From: Enterobacteriaceae bacterium 89
GTDB taxonomy: Bacteria > Pseudomonadota > Gammaproteobacteria > Enterobacterales > Enterobacteriaceae
Direction of reading: 5' to 3'
Assembly (NCBI GenBank): GCA_014156375.1
Contig: RQJH01000002.1
Span: 898,331 to 962,330, forward strand
Length of the DNA stretch: 64,000 bases
The notes beneath the pieces are model-generated. The model saw only the letters and a program-made list of their open reading frames with translations, was not told where the DNA came from and did not search any database. Of this stretch, positions 32,989-41,297 are shown piece after piece. Position 1 is the first letter of the stretch. Every line of letters starts with the position of its first letter. Made by a program: the position numbers and the translations under genes.

Positions 32989-33987
32989 TTATGTCCGGCG
33001 CGGGAAATAGGTCAGAGCCAGCGCGCCAGCCAGCACCAGACCTTTGATAATATCCATGGCGTAATAAGGCACCGACAGCATCACCAGACCATTGGAAAGC
33101 ACGCCGAGGATCACCGCACCAACCAGCGTCCCCAGTGCGTTTGGCTTGCCTGACCCTGCCAGCGAGAAACCAATCCAGGCCGCCGCCACCGCATCCATCA
33201 GGTAACCGCTACCGGCATTAACCTGCGATGAGCCAATTCGTGAGGCCAGCAGAATGCCGCCCAGTCCCGCCAGCAGTGAAGCAATCACATACGCCGCTAC
33301 TTTGTAGCGCGTGGTACGAATACCAGAAAGACGTGCCGCTTCAGGGTTGCCCCCAATGGCATACATGCGGCGGCCGTGAGTGGTGAGCGACAGCGCCAGT
33401 TGGGCAACCAGCGTCACCACCAGCATGATGATGACGATGGTCGGGACCTGCCCGAGTGAACCAAACGCCGCCGGGATCGTCCCTTCCGCCATATCGCCGC
33501 TCGGCAGCACCATGTTTTCAGTGATGGAGCCGCCAAAGCTGTAGGTGGCGGCCACGCCCTGCACTACGAACAGGCTGGCAAGCGTCGCCAGCATGTCAGG
33601 AATGCGCAGGACCACGATCAGAAAGGCGTTGAACAGCCCCACCAGCGTGCAAAGCGCAAGGGTGATAACAATCGCTTCCGTCGTGCCAAAGCCATGCCAG
33701 ACGAACAGCGACATCACCAGGGTATTCGCCAGCGAGGCCGTCGACCCAACGGAGAGATCAAAGCCGCCAACGGTCAGCGAAATCGACACACCGACCGCAA
33801 TCACCGTCACAATCGCGATAGAACGCAGGATATTGATGATGTTAAACGGATCGAGGAAGTTATCCGCAGCAAGACCGAAAATGGCGACCAGGGCCACCAC
33901 CGTCAGCAACATGCCCCATTTATAGAGAAAATCAAAAATATGCTGACGGCCCGACGCCGCCGCTTTTACTGCCTGGGCATTGCTCAC
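32989..33987 (-). CDS. ABC importer permease (RbsC/AraH family)
   Basis: This 332-residue inner-membrane protein of the BPD_transp_2 family has about nine to ten hydrophobic segments. The conserved GGIDLSVG motif appears as VGGFDLSVGSTASLANT, and GGNPEAARLSGIRTTRYK is the cytoplasmic coupling segment typical of RbsC. The start is a GTG at 33987 that overlaps the stop of the ATPase gene by four bases, with GGAGG upstream. It probably works as a homodimer with the fused two-domain ATPase. It is part of the candidate methylthioribose importer. Confidence 0.9.
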   Translation of the reverse strand: MSNAQAVKAAASGRQHIFDFLYKWGMLLTVVALVAIFGLAADNFLDPFNIINILRSIAIVTVIAVGVSISLTVGGFDLSVGSTASLANTLVMSLFVWHGFGTTEAIVITLALCTLVGLFNAFLIVVLRIPDMLATLASLFVVQGVAATYSFGGSITENMVLPSGDMAEGTIPAAFGSLGQVPTIVIIMLVVTLVAQLALSLTTHGRRMYAIGGNPEAARLSGIRTTRYKVAAYVIASLLAGLGGILLASRIGSSQVNAGSGYLMDAVAAAWIGFSLAGSGKPNALGTLVGAVILGVLSNGLVMLSVPYYAMDIIKGLVLAGALALTYFPRRT

Positions 33988-35486
33988 AGCGCCGCTCCTC
34001 CGGTGGAGTAATAAAGTAATGTCTCTTCACGGGCTTCATCGCCCGAAATTTCTGCCACGATGCGCCCGTCCCACAGCACGCAAATTCTGTCGCACAGCCC
34101 AACCAACTCGGCAAACTCGCCGGAGGCATAAATCACGCCCTTTCCTTCCCGGGCAAGGCCATCAATCAGCGTGAACAGATCCGTTTTGGCTTTGACGTCC
34201 ACGCCTTTGGTTGGCTCATCAAAAATCAGCACGCTGGCATGACCGCGCAGCCATTTTCCAATCGCCACCTTCTGCTGATTACCGCCGGAAAGGCGGCGCA
34301 GCGTTTGAGCAGGACCGGTAGCACGAACCCCAAGACGGGCAATCGCCTGTTCCGCCCAGCGCCATGCCTGACGATGACCAAACAGGCTCCAGCGCGAAAA
34401 ACTGTTGTCGGCGCTCACCGCCAGATTCATCCCGATGGATTTCTCAACGAAAATCCCTTCCTTGCGTCGTTCTTCCGGAACCAGCGCCAGCCCGCGGGTG
34501 ACGGAATCGGCGGGATCTTTCGGCTGCCAGCGCTGACCGTTTAGTTCTCCTTTCTCGATTATGCTTTTGCTCGCCCCAAACAGCGCTTTGCACAGCTCGG
34601 TTTTTCCCGCACCGGCCAGACCGGCGATGCCCAGAATTTCTCCCTTGCGCAGACTGAGCGAAATGTTTTGCAGCAGGCGCTCGTCATGCAGCCCTTCAAC
34701 CTGCAACACCACTTCTTCACTGTGAGCGCTGCGTTTTGGTGGGAAGAGATCCGTTAGCTCGTGGCCCAGCATTTTGGCGACAATCTGTTCACCGCTCAGC
34801 GCCGCCATCGGGCCGCTCTCAATCAGCCGCCCGTCGCGCAGCACCGTAAGGGTGTCGCAAATCGCCTTTAGCTCGTGGATGCGGTGTGAGATAAACACCA
34901 CGCCTATCCCCTGTTGTTGCAGGTGCCTGACGACGCCAAACAGCCGCTCGCTTTCATGGCTGTCCAGTGGCGCAGTGGGTTCATCGAGGATCAGAAAGCG
35001 ACAGTGATGGGAAAGTGCCCGCGCCAGCAAAATTTGCTGCTTTTCCGCCAGTGTACATCCGTCAATTGCACGCCTGACGTCGAGTTCAACGCCCAGCTGT
35101 GCCAGAGCCTCTGTTGCCTTTTGTCGTATCTGCCGCCAGCTGAAGCGGTAGCCCGGAACGGCCAGGTGATCGAGCATGATGTTTTCAGCAATCGACAACC
35201 CAGGCACCAAAGCAACATCCACCTCCTGCTGAACCAAATGGATACCAAGCTGTTTTGCATCCCGTGGGGTGCGGATGCTCACCGGCTGCTGGTTGATCGC
35301 TATCTCACCGTCATAGTGACCGTAGGTGCCACACAGCACGGCCATCAAAGTTGATTTCCCGGCCCCGTTGGCCCCCGTCAGCGCATGTACGGAGCCTCCT
35401 GTGAGGGTAAACGTCACCTGAGTCAGCGCGTTAAAACCTGAAAAAGCCAGGCTGATGCCACGCATCTCAAGGCAGTTATATGCCAT
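33984..35486 (-). CDS. ABC importer ATPase with two nucleotide-binding domains (RbsA/MglA family)
   Basis: This 500-residue cytoplasmic ATPase has two fused ABC domains. The first (about 1-240) has Walker A GANGAGKST, a degenerate signature LAEKQQILLARAL and Walker B FLILDEPT. The second (about 250-500) has the atypical Walker A GLAGAGKTEL, the canonical signature LSGGNQQKVAIGKWL and LIFDEPTKGVD. One degenerate and one good site is normal for sugar importers of this kind. It is first in its operon; AAGGAG precedes the ATG at 35486, and MetJ-like boxes lie about 90-115 bases upstream. Confidence 0.93.
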   Translation of the reverse strand: MAYNCLEMRGISLAFSGFNALTQVTFTLTGGSVHALTGANGAGKSTLMAVLCGTYGHYDGEIAINQQPVSIRTPRDAKQLGIHLVQQEVDVALVPGLSIAENIMLDHLAVPGYRFSWRQIRQKATEALAQLGVELDVRRAIDGCTLAEKQQILLARALSHHCRFLILDEPTAPLDSHESERLFGVVRHLQQQGIGVVFISHRIHELKAICDTLTVLRDGRLIESGPMAALSGEQIVAKMLGHELTDLFPPKRSAHSEEVVLQVEGLHDERLLQNISLSLRKGEILGIAGLAGAGKTELCKALFGASKSIIEKGELNGQRWQPKDPADSVTRGLALVPEERRKEGIFVEKSIGMNLAVSADNSFSRWSLFGHRQAWRWAEQAIARLGVRATGPAQTLRRLSGGNQQKVAIGKWLRGHASVLIFDEPTKGVDVKAKTDLFTLIDGLAREGKGVIYASGEFAELVGLCDRICVLWDGRIVAEISGDEAREETLLYYSTGGAAL

Positions 35487-35797
35487 TCGCTGACTCCTTT
35501 GTTAATGGATGGATCAAGCATGCGTTCACTGCAGATAACCCTGACGTAAAGGCATAAGATAAAGCCAAATGATATTAGCCGTCCGGATGTCCAGACATAT
35601 TCATGGATAGCGATAATACACAGAAAAATAACAAATGAGCAACAGCGTTGTTCAGCTCCAATCCATTTGTAAAAACGGCCAACCTAACTCGCTGATACAC
35701 AAAGCGCCGCAGATTCTCCAGCCGCCCCTCCATTGACGGCAGCGGAGCGCCTTCTATACCTAATGATGATTCTCAATCCACTTCCAGTGAGGCAACT
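35487..35797. other. Divergent region between ABC importer and SDR gene
   Basis: This 311-base gap holds no gene. Its left half carries the candidate MetJ boxes for the importer. Its right end carries a possible Fur-like site, TAATGATGATTCTCA (35761-35775), about 23 bases before the SDR ATG. Confidence 0.5.
35577..35600. promoter_or_regulatory. Candidate MetJ-box array upstream of the ABC importer
   Basis: Three adjacent 8-base boxes lie here: AGCCGTCC (35577-35584, 6 of 8), GGATGTCC (35585-35592, 5 of 8) and AGACATAT (35593-35600, 6 of 8 to AGACGTCT). They are weaker than the arrays at mtnB and mtnA/mtnK but have the same register and number. They would place the importer in the methionine regulon. 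Confidence 0.6.
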
Positions 35798-36541
35798 ATG
35801 CATATCGATTTAACGGGTAAAAAGGCGCTGGTGACCGGTGCCAGCCGTGGGCTTGGTCGCGCCATCGCGCTGTCGCTGGCGAAAGCTGGTGCTGACGTGG
35901 TGATTACTTATGAAAAATCCGCCGATAAGGCGCTGGCTGTGGCTGAGGAAATCCGTGCTCACGGACGAAACGGCCATGCGATTAAGGCCGACAGCAGCAA
36001 TGCTCAGGCAATCGTGCAGGCCGTTAACCAGACGGCAGAAAAGCTTGGCGGACTGGATATTCTGGTCAACAACGCCGGAATTGCCCGTGGAGGCCCGCTG
36101 GAGTCCATGTCGCTGGAAGATATCGATGCGGTGATTGGCGTGAACATTCGCGGCGTGGTGATCGCCACTCAGGCCGCCCTTCCCCATCTTGGCAAAGGGG
36201 GACGAATCATAAACATCGGCAGTTGCCTTGCCAACCGAGTGGCATTTGAAGGAATTGCCGTTTATTCAATGAGTAAGTCTGCACTGAACTCTTTCACCCG
36301 CGGGCTGGCGCGTGATTTGGGCCCACGCGGCATCACCGTCAATCTGGTTCATCCTGGTCCTACGGACAGCGATATGAACCCGGCGGACAGTGAACAAGGC
36401 AGGGAGCAGGTTAAACACATTGCCGTAGGCCACTACGGTAAACCAGAGGATATCGCCGCCGCGGTGACTTTCCTCGCCAGCCCCGCCGCAGCCCAAATAA
36501 CCGGTACCGGTCTGGATGTTGACGGAGGCGTCAACGCATAA
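35798..36541 (+). CDS. Short-chain dehydrogenase/reductase (FabG-like)
   Basis: This 247-residue classical SDR oxidoreductase has the cofactor motif TGASRGLGRA near residue 14, the structural NNAGIARGG, and a catalytic Ser in NIGSCLANRV with YSMSK (Tyr and Lys). The C-terminal DVDGGVNA matches FabG-like enzymes. GAGG precedes the ATG. The substrate is not evident: FabG-like, glucose-dehydrogenase-like and sugar-alcohol enzymes share these motifs. The neighbouring ABC importer is divergent, so a link with it is possible but unproven. Confidence 0.85.
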   Translation: MHIDLTGKKALVTGASRGLGRAIALSLAKAGADVVITYEKSADKALAVAEEIRAHGRNGHAIKADSSNAQAIVQAVNQTAEKLGGLDILVNNAGIARGGPLESMSLEDIDAVIGVNIRGVVIATQAALPHLGKGGRIINIGSCLANRVAFEGIAVYSMSKSALNSFTRGLARDLGPRGITVNLVHPGPTDSDMNPADSEQGREQVKHIAVGHYGKPEDIAAAVTFLASPAAAQITGTGLDVDGGVNA

Positions 36542-36598
36542 GTCCGTTTCCGTACTTCCGTCTTTGCTTTTGCGAACGATTTTCCGCATTTTCTGCAA

Positions 36599-36620
36599 GC
36601 CTTTGCAATCAGGCAAAGGC
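36599..36620 (+). terminator. Weak hairpin after the SDR gene
   Basis: GCCTTTGC (36599-36606) pairs with GCAAAGGC (36613-36620) around a 6-base loop, without a T-run. It lies in the gap between the SDR gene and the toxin-antitoxin pair, a stretch with no other structure. Confidence 0.35.
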
Positions 36621-36755
36621 GCTCCCGGCCTCGATCGCAGGCTGAAAACTTCATGCTTTTTTCCGCTGCCTGTACTCTCCAGAATGCCTGAATAATTTTC
36701 TAATACCACAGCAACTAATAATCTAATTATTTACTTATATTATTAAGGACGTAGC

Positions 36756-37073
36756 ATGGAAAAAAAGTTGACGATCGTTTGGACAAATGCGGCAAGAAAA
36801 GATCTGGCAGCAATAGATAAACGCTACCAGCAACACATCAGGAGAAGGATCGAGTTTCTGGGTGACATCAGCGCCCCACCTCTTGACCTTATGAAGCTCG
36901 CCCGTCCGGCCAATCACTACCGGCTTAGAGTCGGAGACTATCGGGTCATTTTCACCCGCGGTGATGAGGACAATGACACTTGCTTTATCGTGGCCGTCCG
37001 ACGCAGAACGACAACAACCTATTCCCTTCATGAGGAGCCAGGAGTCTATGAATATACAATTTATAAAAGATGA
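36756..37073 (+). CDS. RelE/ParE-family toxin
   Basis: This 105-residue small basic protein has the RelE fold pattern: IVWTNAARKDLAAIDKRYQQHIRRRIEFL, then KLARPANHYRLRVGDYRVIFTR and a C-terminal strand FIVAVRRRT. RelE-type toxins cleave ribosome-bound mRNA, whereas ParE types poison gyrase; I cannot separate the two here. The toxin gene precedes the antitoxin gene, as in higBA-type modules, and overlaps it by 26 bases. It lies where E. coli has ybdH, next to ybdD. Confidence 0.85.
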   Translation: MEKKLTIVWTNAARKDLAAIDKRYQQHIRRRIEFLGDISAPPLDLMKLARPANHYRLRVGDYRVIFTRGDEDNDTCFIVAVRRRTTTTYSLHEEPGVYEYTIYKR

Positions 37074-37455
37074 ACAGGGCAACACCCAATACGTCGTCGT
37101 GCCCTACCATATCTGGTTCAATATGCAATTGGACCGTCTGGAAGTAGAAGACGAAAGTGAGGAAGAAAACTGGGAAGAGATCCCCATCGAGCACGATAAA
37201 TACGATGATGTCGTCATCCCGCACGAAATCATTGCCATTACGATCGACGAGGATGTCAGCCTGCAGGCGGCCTGGCGTATCGCTCGCGGCCTCTCTCAAC
37301 AGGAAGTCGCGGAAAAGCTAGGGATCACCCAGTCAGCCGTTTCTCAGTTGGAGTCTCCTTTCTCGCGCCCGCAGAAACGTACTCGTGAAAAACTGGCGGC
37401 TATTTACAGCTGCAAGCAGGAGCAAATCAGCCTGTATCTGCCTAAAGAAGGCTAG
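37048..37455 (+). CDS. XRE-family antitoxin
   Basis: This 135-residue acidic protein has an N-terminal segment likely to bind the toxin ([30 protein letters not shown]) and a C-terminal helix-turn-helix of about 55 residues ([23 protein letters not shown]). I chose the ATG at 37048 ([10 protein letters not shown]) with AGGAG 4 bases upstream; the longer frame lies inside the toxin gene. It should neutralise the toxin and repress the operon. Its TAG stop shares the CTAG tetramer with the stop of convergent ybdD. Confidence 0.87.
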   Translation: MNIQFIKDEQGNTQYVVVPYHIWFNMQLDRLEVEDESEEENWEEIPIEHDKYDDVVIPHEIIAITIDEDVSLQAAWRIARGLSQQEVAEKLGITQSAVSQLESPFSRPQKRTREKLAAIYSCKQEQISLYLPKEG

Positions 37456-37649
37456 CAGCACTTCGCCCCGCCCTTCCCGCCGTAGCGCGCGTCCTGGCGT
37501 TCACGAAAGAACTCTTCGTAGGTCATCGGCGTCTGATCGGGGTGCGTCCTCTGCATATGCTCTACGTAGTTGTCGTAATCCGGCACGCCAATCATCATTT
37601 TGGCAGCCTGGCCCAGGTATTTACCGGCTTTGGATAGGGTATCGAACAT
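37452..37649 (-). CDS. ybdD: YbdD, small partner of CstA
   Basis: This 65-residue cytoplasmic protein of the DUF466/YbdD family is nearly identical to E. coli YbdD ([22 protein letters not shown]-terminal [11 protein letters not shown] with a Cys pair). In E. coli it is co-transcribed with cstA and needed for pyruvate transport by CstA. It lies 56 bases downstream of cstA with a hairpin in the gap. Its last four bases overlap the antitoxin end on the other strand. Confidence 0.95.
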   Translation of the reverse strand: MFDTLSKAGKYLGQAAKMMIGVPDYDNYVEHMQRTHPDQTPMTYEEFFRERQDARYGGKGGAKCC

Positions 37650-37668
37650 GATTCAGATCTCGCTAACA

Positions 37669-37694
37669 GACCCTCTCCCGTTTGAGAGAGGGTC
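37669..37694 (-). other. Hairpin between cstA and ybdD
   Basis: GACCCTCTC (37669-37677) pairs with GAGAGGGTC (37686-37694) around an 8-base loop. It lacks a T-run. It belongs to the same CCCTCTC-type palindromes found near entF and entD and may reduce ybdD expression relative to cstA. Confidence 0.55.
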
Positions 37695-37705
37695 CGGATA
37701 AGGAA

Positions 37706-39811
37706 TTAATGTGCCCCTTTCGCCTTGGTCACAATCTCTTCCAGATTTTCAGGCATCGGCTCGTACGGTGTTTCTTTCGCAGTCGGTTTGTCTTCCTTCA
37801 GCGCCGCCAACGCGGTCTTAATGGAATACAACGCCAGTACCACCACCACGACCATAAAGAAGATGGTCAGGCCGGCATCCAGACGGTTGTTGAACACCAA
37901 CTGGCTCAGCTGTGATTCCGTATACTGCGCCGGAATTTTCCCGCTGTCGATCATCGCCTGGAACTTGTTGGCGATAGCGAGGAAGCCCACTTTGGTATCG
38001 CTGCTGAAGGCTTTTTGCCAGCCTGCGGTCAGCGTACAAATCAGCAGCCAGGCCGTTGGCACCAGGGCCACCCAGGCGTAACGCTGGCGCTTCATTTTGA
38101 ACAGCACCACGGCACACAGCATCAGCGCCATACCTGCCAGCATCTGGTTAGCAATGCCGAACAGCGGCCACAGGGTGTTGATACCGCCAAGCGGATCCAC
38201 CACGCCCTGATGCAGGAAGTATCCCCAGGCCAGCACGCACAGCGCCGTTGCCAGCAGGTTAGCAGGCAGAGAGTCCGTGCGTTTCAGGTTCGGGCTAATC
38301 ACGCCCAGCAGATCCTGCAGCATAAAGCGCGCTGCTCGAGTCCCTGCATCCACCGCCGTCAGAATAAACAGGGCTTCGAACAGAATCGCGAAGTGATACC
38401 AGAACGAGACGTCCATCAGCCCGCCAAGGGAACCGTGCAGGATGTACGCCATCCCGACGGCCAGCGTCGGTGCACCACCCGCTCGGGAGATAATAGACTG
38501 CTCGCCCACCTCATTGGCAATTTGCGTCAGCGTGTCGGGGGTGATGGTGAAGCCCCAGCTGCTGACTACCTGCGCGGCGGAAGCGACCACATCTGTGGTC
38601 CCGGCAGGAGCCAGCACCGCAATTGGACTGTTCATTGCAAAGTACACGCCCGGATCGATGATACAGGCCGCCACCAGCGCCATGATCGCCACGAAGGATT
38701 CCATCAGCATCCCGCCGTAGCCGATAAAGCAGGCCTGGCCTTCATTTGCCAGCATCTTCGGCGTAGTGCCGGACGCAATCAGCGCATGGAAACCAGACAC
38801 CGCACCGCAGGCAATGGTGATAAACAGGAACGGGAACATGTTACCGGTCCAGACCGGACCCGTACCGTCAATAAACTTGGTCAGCGCAGGCATGGTCAGC
38901 GTAGGTCGCAGGATCAGGATCCCAACCGCCAGGCCAACGATGGTGCCAATTTTGAGGAAAGTAGACAGATAATCGCGCGGTGCCAGCAGCAGCCACACCG
39001 GCAATACCGCCGCCACAAAGCCGTAGCCCACCAGCATCCAGGTCAGCTGCACGCCAGTAAAGTCAAACCACGGAGCCCAGGTCGGGCTTGCCGCCACCCA
39101 GCCGCCGGAAATAATGGCGAAAATCAGAAACACCAGACCAATCACCGACACTTCACCAATACGCCCCGGACGCAGGTAGCGAATGTAGATCCCCATGAAG
39201 ATCGCCAGCGGAATGGTGAACGCCACAGTGTAGGTTCCCCACGGGCTGTGGGTCAGCGCTTTCACTACGATCATCGCCAGCACCGCAAGGATGATGACCA
39301 TGATCATAAAGGTTGCCACCAGCGCAATCACCCCGGCGGTCGCCCCCATCTCTTCTTTCACCAGTTCGCCAAGCGAACGACCGTCGCGGCGGGTTGAAAC
39401 GAACAGCACCATAAAGTCCTGTACCGCCCCGGCTAACACCACCCCCGCCAGGATCCAGATCATCCCCGGCAGGTAACCCATCTGCGCCGCCAGCACCGGC
39501 CCTACCAACGGACCTGCTCCGGCAATCGCGGCGAAGTGGTGACCGAACAGCACTTTCTTGTCGGTCGGAACGTAGTCCAGCCCGTCGTTATGACGCACGG
39601 CAGGCGTCATCCGCGTCGGGTCTACCGCCAGCACATTTTTGGCGATATACAGGCCGTAAAAACGATAGGCAATGAGATAGATACACACCGCCGCAACAAC
39701 AATCCACAGCGCGTTGATCTGCTCACCGCGATTTAAAGCGATATAGCCAAGGGCGAAGGCTCCCACAATCGAGAGAACGGCCCATATAAGGTATTTCCCT
39801 GGGTTGCTCAT
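37706..39811 (-). CDS. cstA: CstA, carbon-starvation-induced pyruvate transporter
   Basis: This 701-residue inner-membrane transporter has about 18 hydrophobic segments. The N-terminal CstA domain includes GHHFAAIAGAGPLVGPVLAAQMGYLPG, and the C-terminal DUF4161-like part includes WPLFGIANQMLAGMAL. E. coli CstA takes up pyruvate, and peptides were proposed earlier. Length and sequence match. The operon is cstA-ybdD. In E. coli transcription needs CRP-cAMP; the 292-base upstream gap shared with the next divergent operon is the place for such a site, but I see only weak half-sites. Confidence 0.97.
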   Translation of the reverse strand: MSNPGKYLIWAVLSIVGAFALGYIALNRGEQINALWIVVAAVCIYLIAYRFYGLYIAKNVLAVDPTRMTPAVRHNDGLDYVPTDKKVLFGHHFAAIAGAGPLVGPVLAAQMGYLPGMIWILAGVVLAGAVQDFMVLFVSTRRDGRSLGELVKEEMGATAGVIALVATFMIMVIILAVLAMIVVKALTHSPWGTYTVAFTIPLAIFMGIYIRYLRPGRIGEVSVIGLVFLIFAIISGGWVAASPTWAPWFDFTGVQLTWMLVGYGFVAAVLPVWLLLAPRDYLSTFLKIGTIVGLAVGILILRPTLTMPALTKFIDGTGPVWTGNMFPFLFITIACGAVSGFHALIASGTTPKMLANEGQACFIGYGGMLMESFVAIMALVAACIIDPGVYFAMNSPIAVLAPAGTTDVVASAAQVVSSWGFTITPDTLTQIANEVGEQSIISRAGGAPTLAVGMAYILHGSLGGLMDVSFWYHFAILFEALFILTAVDAGTRAARFMLQDLLGVISPNLKRTDSLPANLLATALCVLAWGYFLHQGVVDPLGGINTLWPLFGIANQMLAGMALMLCAVVLFKMKRQRYAWVALVPTAWLLICTLTAGWQKAFSSDTKVGFLAIANKFQAMIDSGKIPAQYTESQLSQLVFNNRLDAGLTIFFMVVVVVLALYSIKTALAALKEDKPTAKETPYEPMPENLEEIVTKAKGAH

Positions 39812-40103
39812 GGTCTTAGTCCGTCAGTAGAGGAGGAAGATGTTACATTTTGTATCTATAACACCGATATTGCATTTAACAACCTGACAACCAAGGAAAT
39901 CCGATGCTTAACCACGTATTTACAACACAATGTTAAGCCGATCACTTTCCCGCGATAACCGCCGGGGAATGAGATTAGTTTTGCGCGTCACACTTTTCGC
40001 TTTTTATTAATACCCTCGTGTTACGAAATGATTTGTATCATTTTTTTTCATCTTCTAATCGCCAGAATGGAACGGCTAAATTGGTCATTACAAGGAAATG
40101 GAG

Positions 40104-40823
40104 ATGAGTACACAACCTCAGGAAAAGAAAGTGGGACCCGACGCGTACTTCGCGCTGGCCTTTGCCGCCGTATTTTTTTCCGGCCTGCTCGGCGGTAAAG
40201 AGTGGTACGGCGTATTTGATTTCACCACGCTGAATGGCGCCTTTGGCAAAGTCGTCAGCAGCGTCAATCAAACGGGCGATGCGATCGCCACCACCACTTC
40301 AGCCTTTCGTGGTCACGGCGGCCACGGTGCGATGGACGGCTTTCTGTTCGCACTGGGGCTGATCCCGGCGGTCATGTTTGCGCTGGGCATGATCAACGTG
40401 CTGGAGCACTACGGCGCGCTGCGAGCCGCACGCCGCCTGCTGACGCCGTTATTGCGTCCGCTGATGGGCATCCCGGGCAACACCGGGCTGGCGCTGATCG
40501 GCAGCCTGCAAAGCACCGACGTTGGCGCCTCGCTGACCCGCAATCTTGCCGATGAAGGGCAAATCACCGAGAAAGAAAAAGATATCTTCGCCATGTTCCA
40601 GTTTTCGGCAGGCGCGATGATCACCAACTTTTTCTCCTCCGGGGCGATCCTGTTTACCCTGGTCGCCGTTGACGGTACAGCGGCTGTTCCCACCTCAATT
40701 GGTGCCTGCATTGCGGTGATGTTCATCATGAAAATTGTCGGTGCCAACCTGATGCGCCTGTTCCTCAGCGTTGCCGACCGAAAAGCTACCGTCACCACCC
40801 CGGCACAAGGAGAAGCCTCATGA
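40104..40823 (+). CDS. YjiH-like nucleoside-recognition (Gate) domain membrane protein
   Basis: This 239-residue membrane protein has five to six hydrophobic segments and the Gate/nucleoside-recognition domain in GLIPAVMFALGMINVLEHYGALRAA and LIGSLQSTDVGASLTRNL. Such proteins occur in pairs (SpmA/SpmB, YjiH/YjiG) next to peptidases. I chose the ATG at 40104 (MSTQPQEKK) with GGAG immediately upstream and AAGGA further up, rather than the ATG at 40098. The stop overlaps the next gene by ATGA. It probably forms a transporter with its partner; the substrate is unknown, and a peptide or amino acid is suggested by the M20 peptidase that follows. Confidence 0.83.
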   Translation: MSTQPQEKKVGPDAYFALAFAAVFFSGLLGGKEWYGVFDFTTLNGAFGKVVSSVNQTGDAIATTTSAFRGHGGHGAMDGFLFALGLIPAVMFALGMINVLEHYGALRAARRLLTPLLRPLMGIPGNTGLALIGSLQSTDVGASLTRNLADEGQITEKEKDIFAMFQFSAGAMITNFFSSGAILFTLVAVDGTAAVPTSIGACIAVMFIMKIVGANLMRLFLSVADRKATVTTPAQGEAS

Positions 40824-41284
40824 GTGCACCAACATCTAATCCGGTTATCACCGACGTTTTTGTCGAAGGGGCTCGCAAGGGCTGGAACATTGCGACCACC
40901 AGCACCCTGCCAAACGTGGTGATGGCGTTCATTATCATCAAAGCGCTGGAGATCACCGGCGCGCTGAAGGGCCTTGGGATCCTGTTTGCTCCACTGATGG
41001 GGCTGTTTGGCCTGCCGGGCGAAGCCGCCGCAGTGCTGATTGGCGGCTGGATGTCGATGGGCGGCGCAATCGGCGTGGCCATCGGTCTGTTCGATAAAGG
41101 CATTCTCACCGGGGAGCATCTGGCGATCCTCGCCCCGGCTATCTACCTGATGGGCTCACAGGTGCAGTACCTCGGCCGTATTCTTGGCGTCATTGGCACC
41201 CGCGCCAAACGCATTCCATTGATGATTGCCATCTCCGTCATCAACGCCTTCTTAGCCATGCTGCTGATGCGCATTATTCTCTGA
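40820..41284 (+). CDS. YjiG-like Gate-domain membrane protein
   Basis: This 154-residue membrane protein has four hydrophobic segments and resembles E. coli YjiG: DVFVEGARKGWNIATTSTLPNVVMAFIIIKALEITG, then GLPGEAAAVLIGGWMSMGGA and LMGSQVQYLGRILG. It overlaps the YjiH-like gene by four bases and precedes the M20 peptidase by 13 bases. In E. coli yjiG and yjiH lie beside iadA, an isoaspartyl dipeptidase gene, so coupling this pair to a dipeptidase is a recurring theme. Confidence 0.84.
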   Translation: MSAPTSNPVITDVFVEGARKGWNIATTSTLPNVVMAFIIIKALEITGALKGLGILFAPLMGLFGLPGEAAAVLIGGWMSMGGAIGVAIGLFDKGILTGEHLAILAPAIYLMGSQVQYLGRILGVIGTRAKRIPLMIAISVINAFLAMLLMRIIL

Positions 41285-41297
41285 CAAAGGAAAGAAC

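Noticed and set aside
38015-39397. A 460-codon frame opposite cstA
   Set aside because: Rich in Arg, His and Gln with no recognisable motif, and lying entirely within the strongly conserved cstA gene on the other strand.
39812-40103. CRP site for cstA
   Set aside because: Only isolated half-sites (for example GTCACAC near 39986) are visible; no acceptable two-armed TGTGA-N6-TCACA match, so it is not listed.
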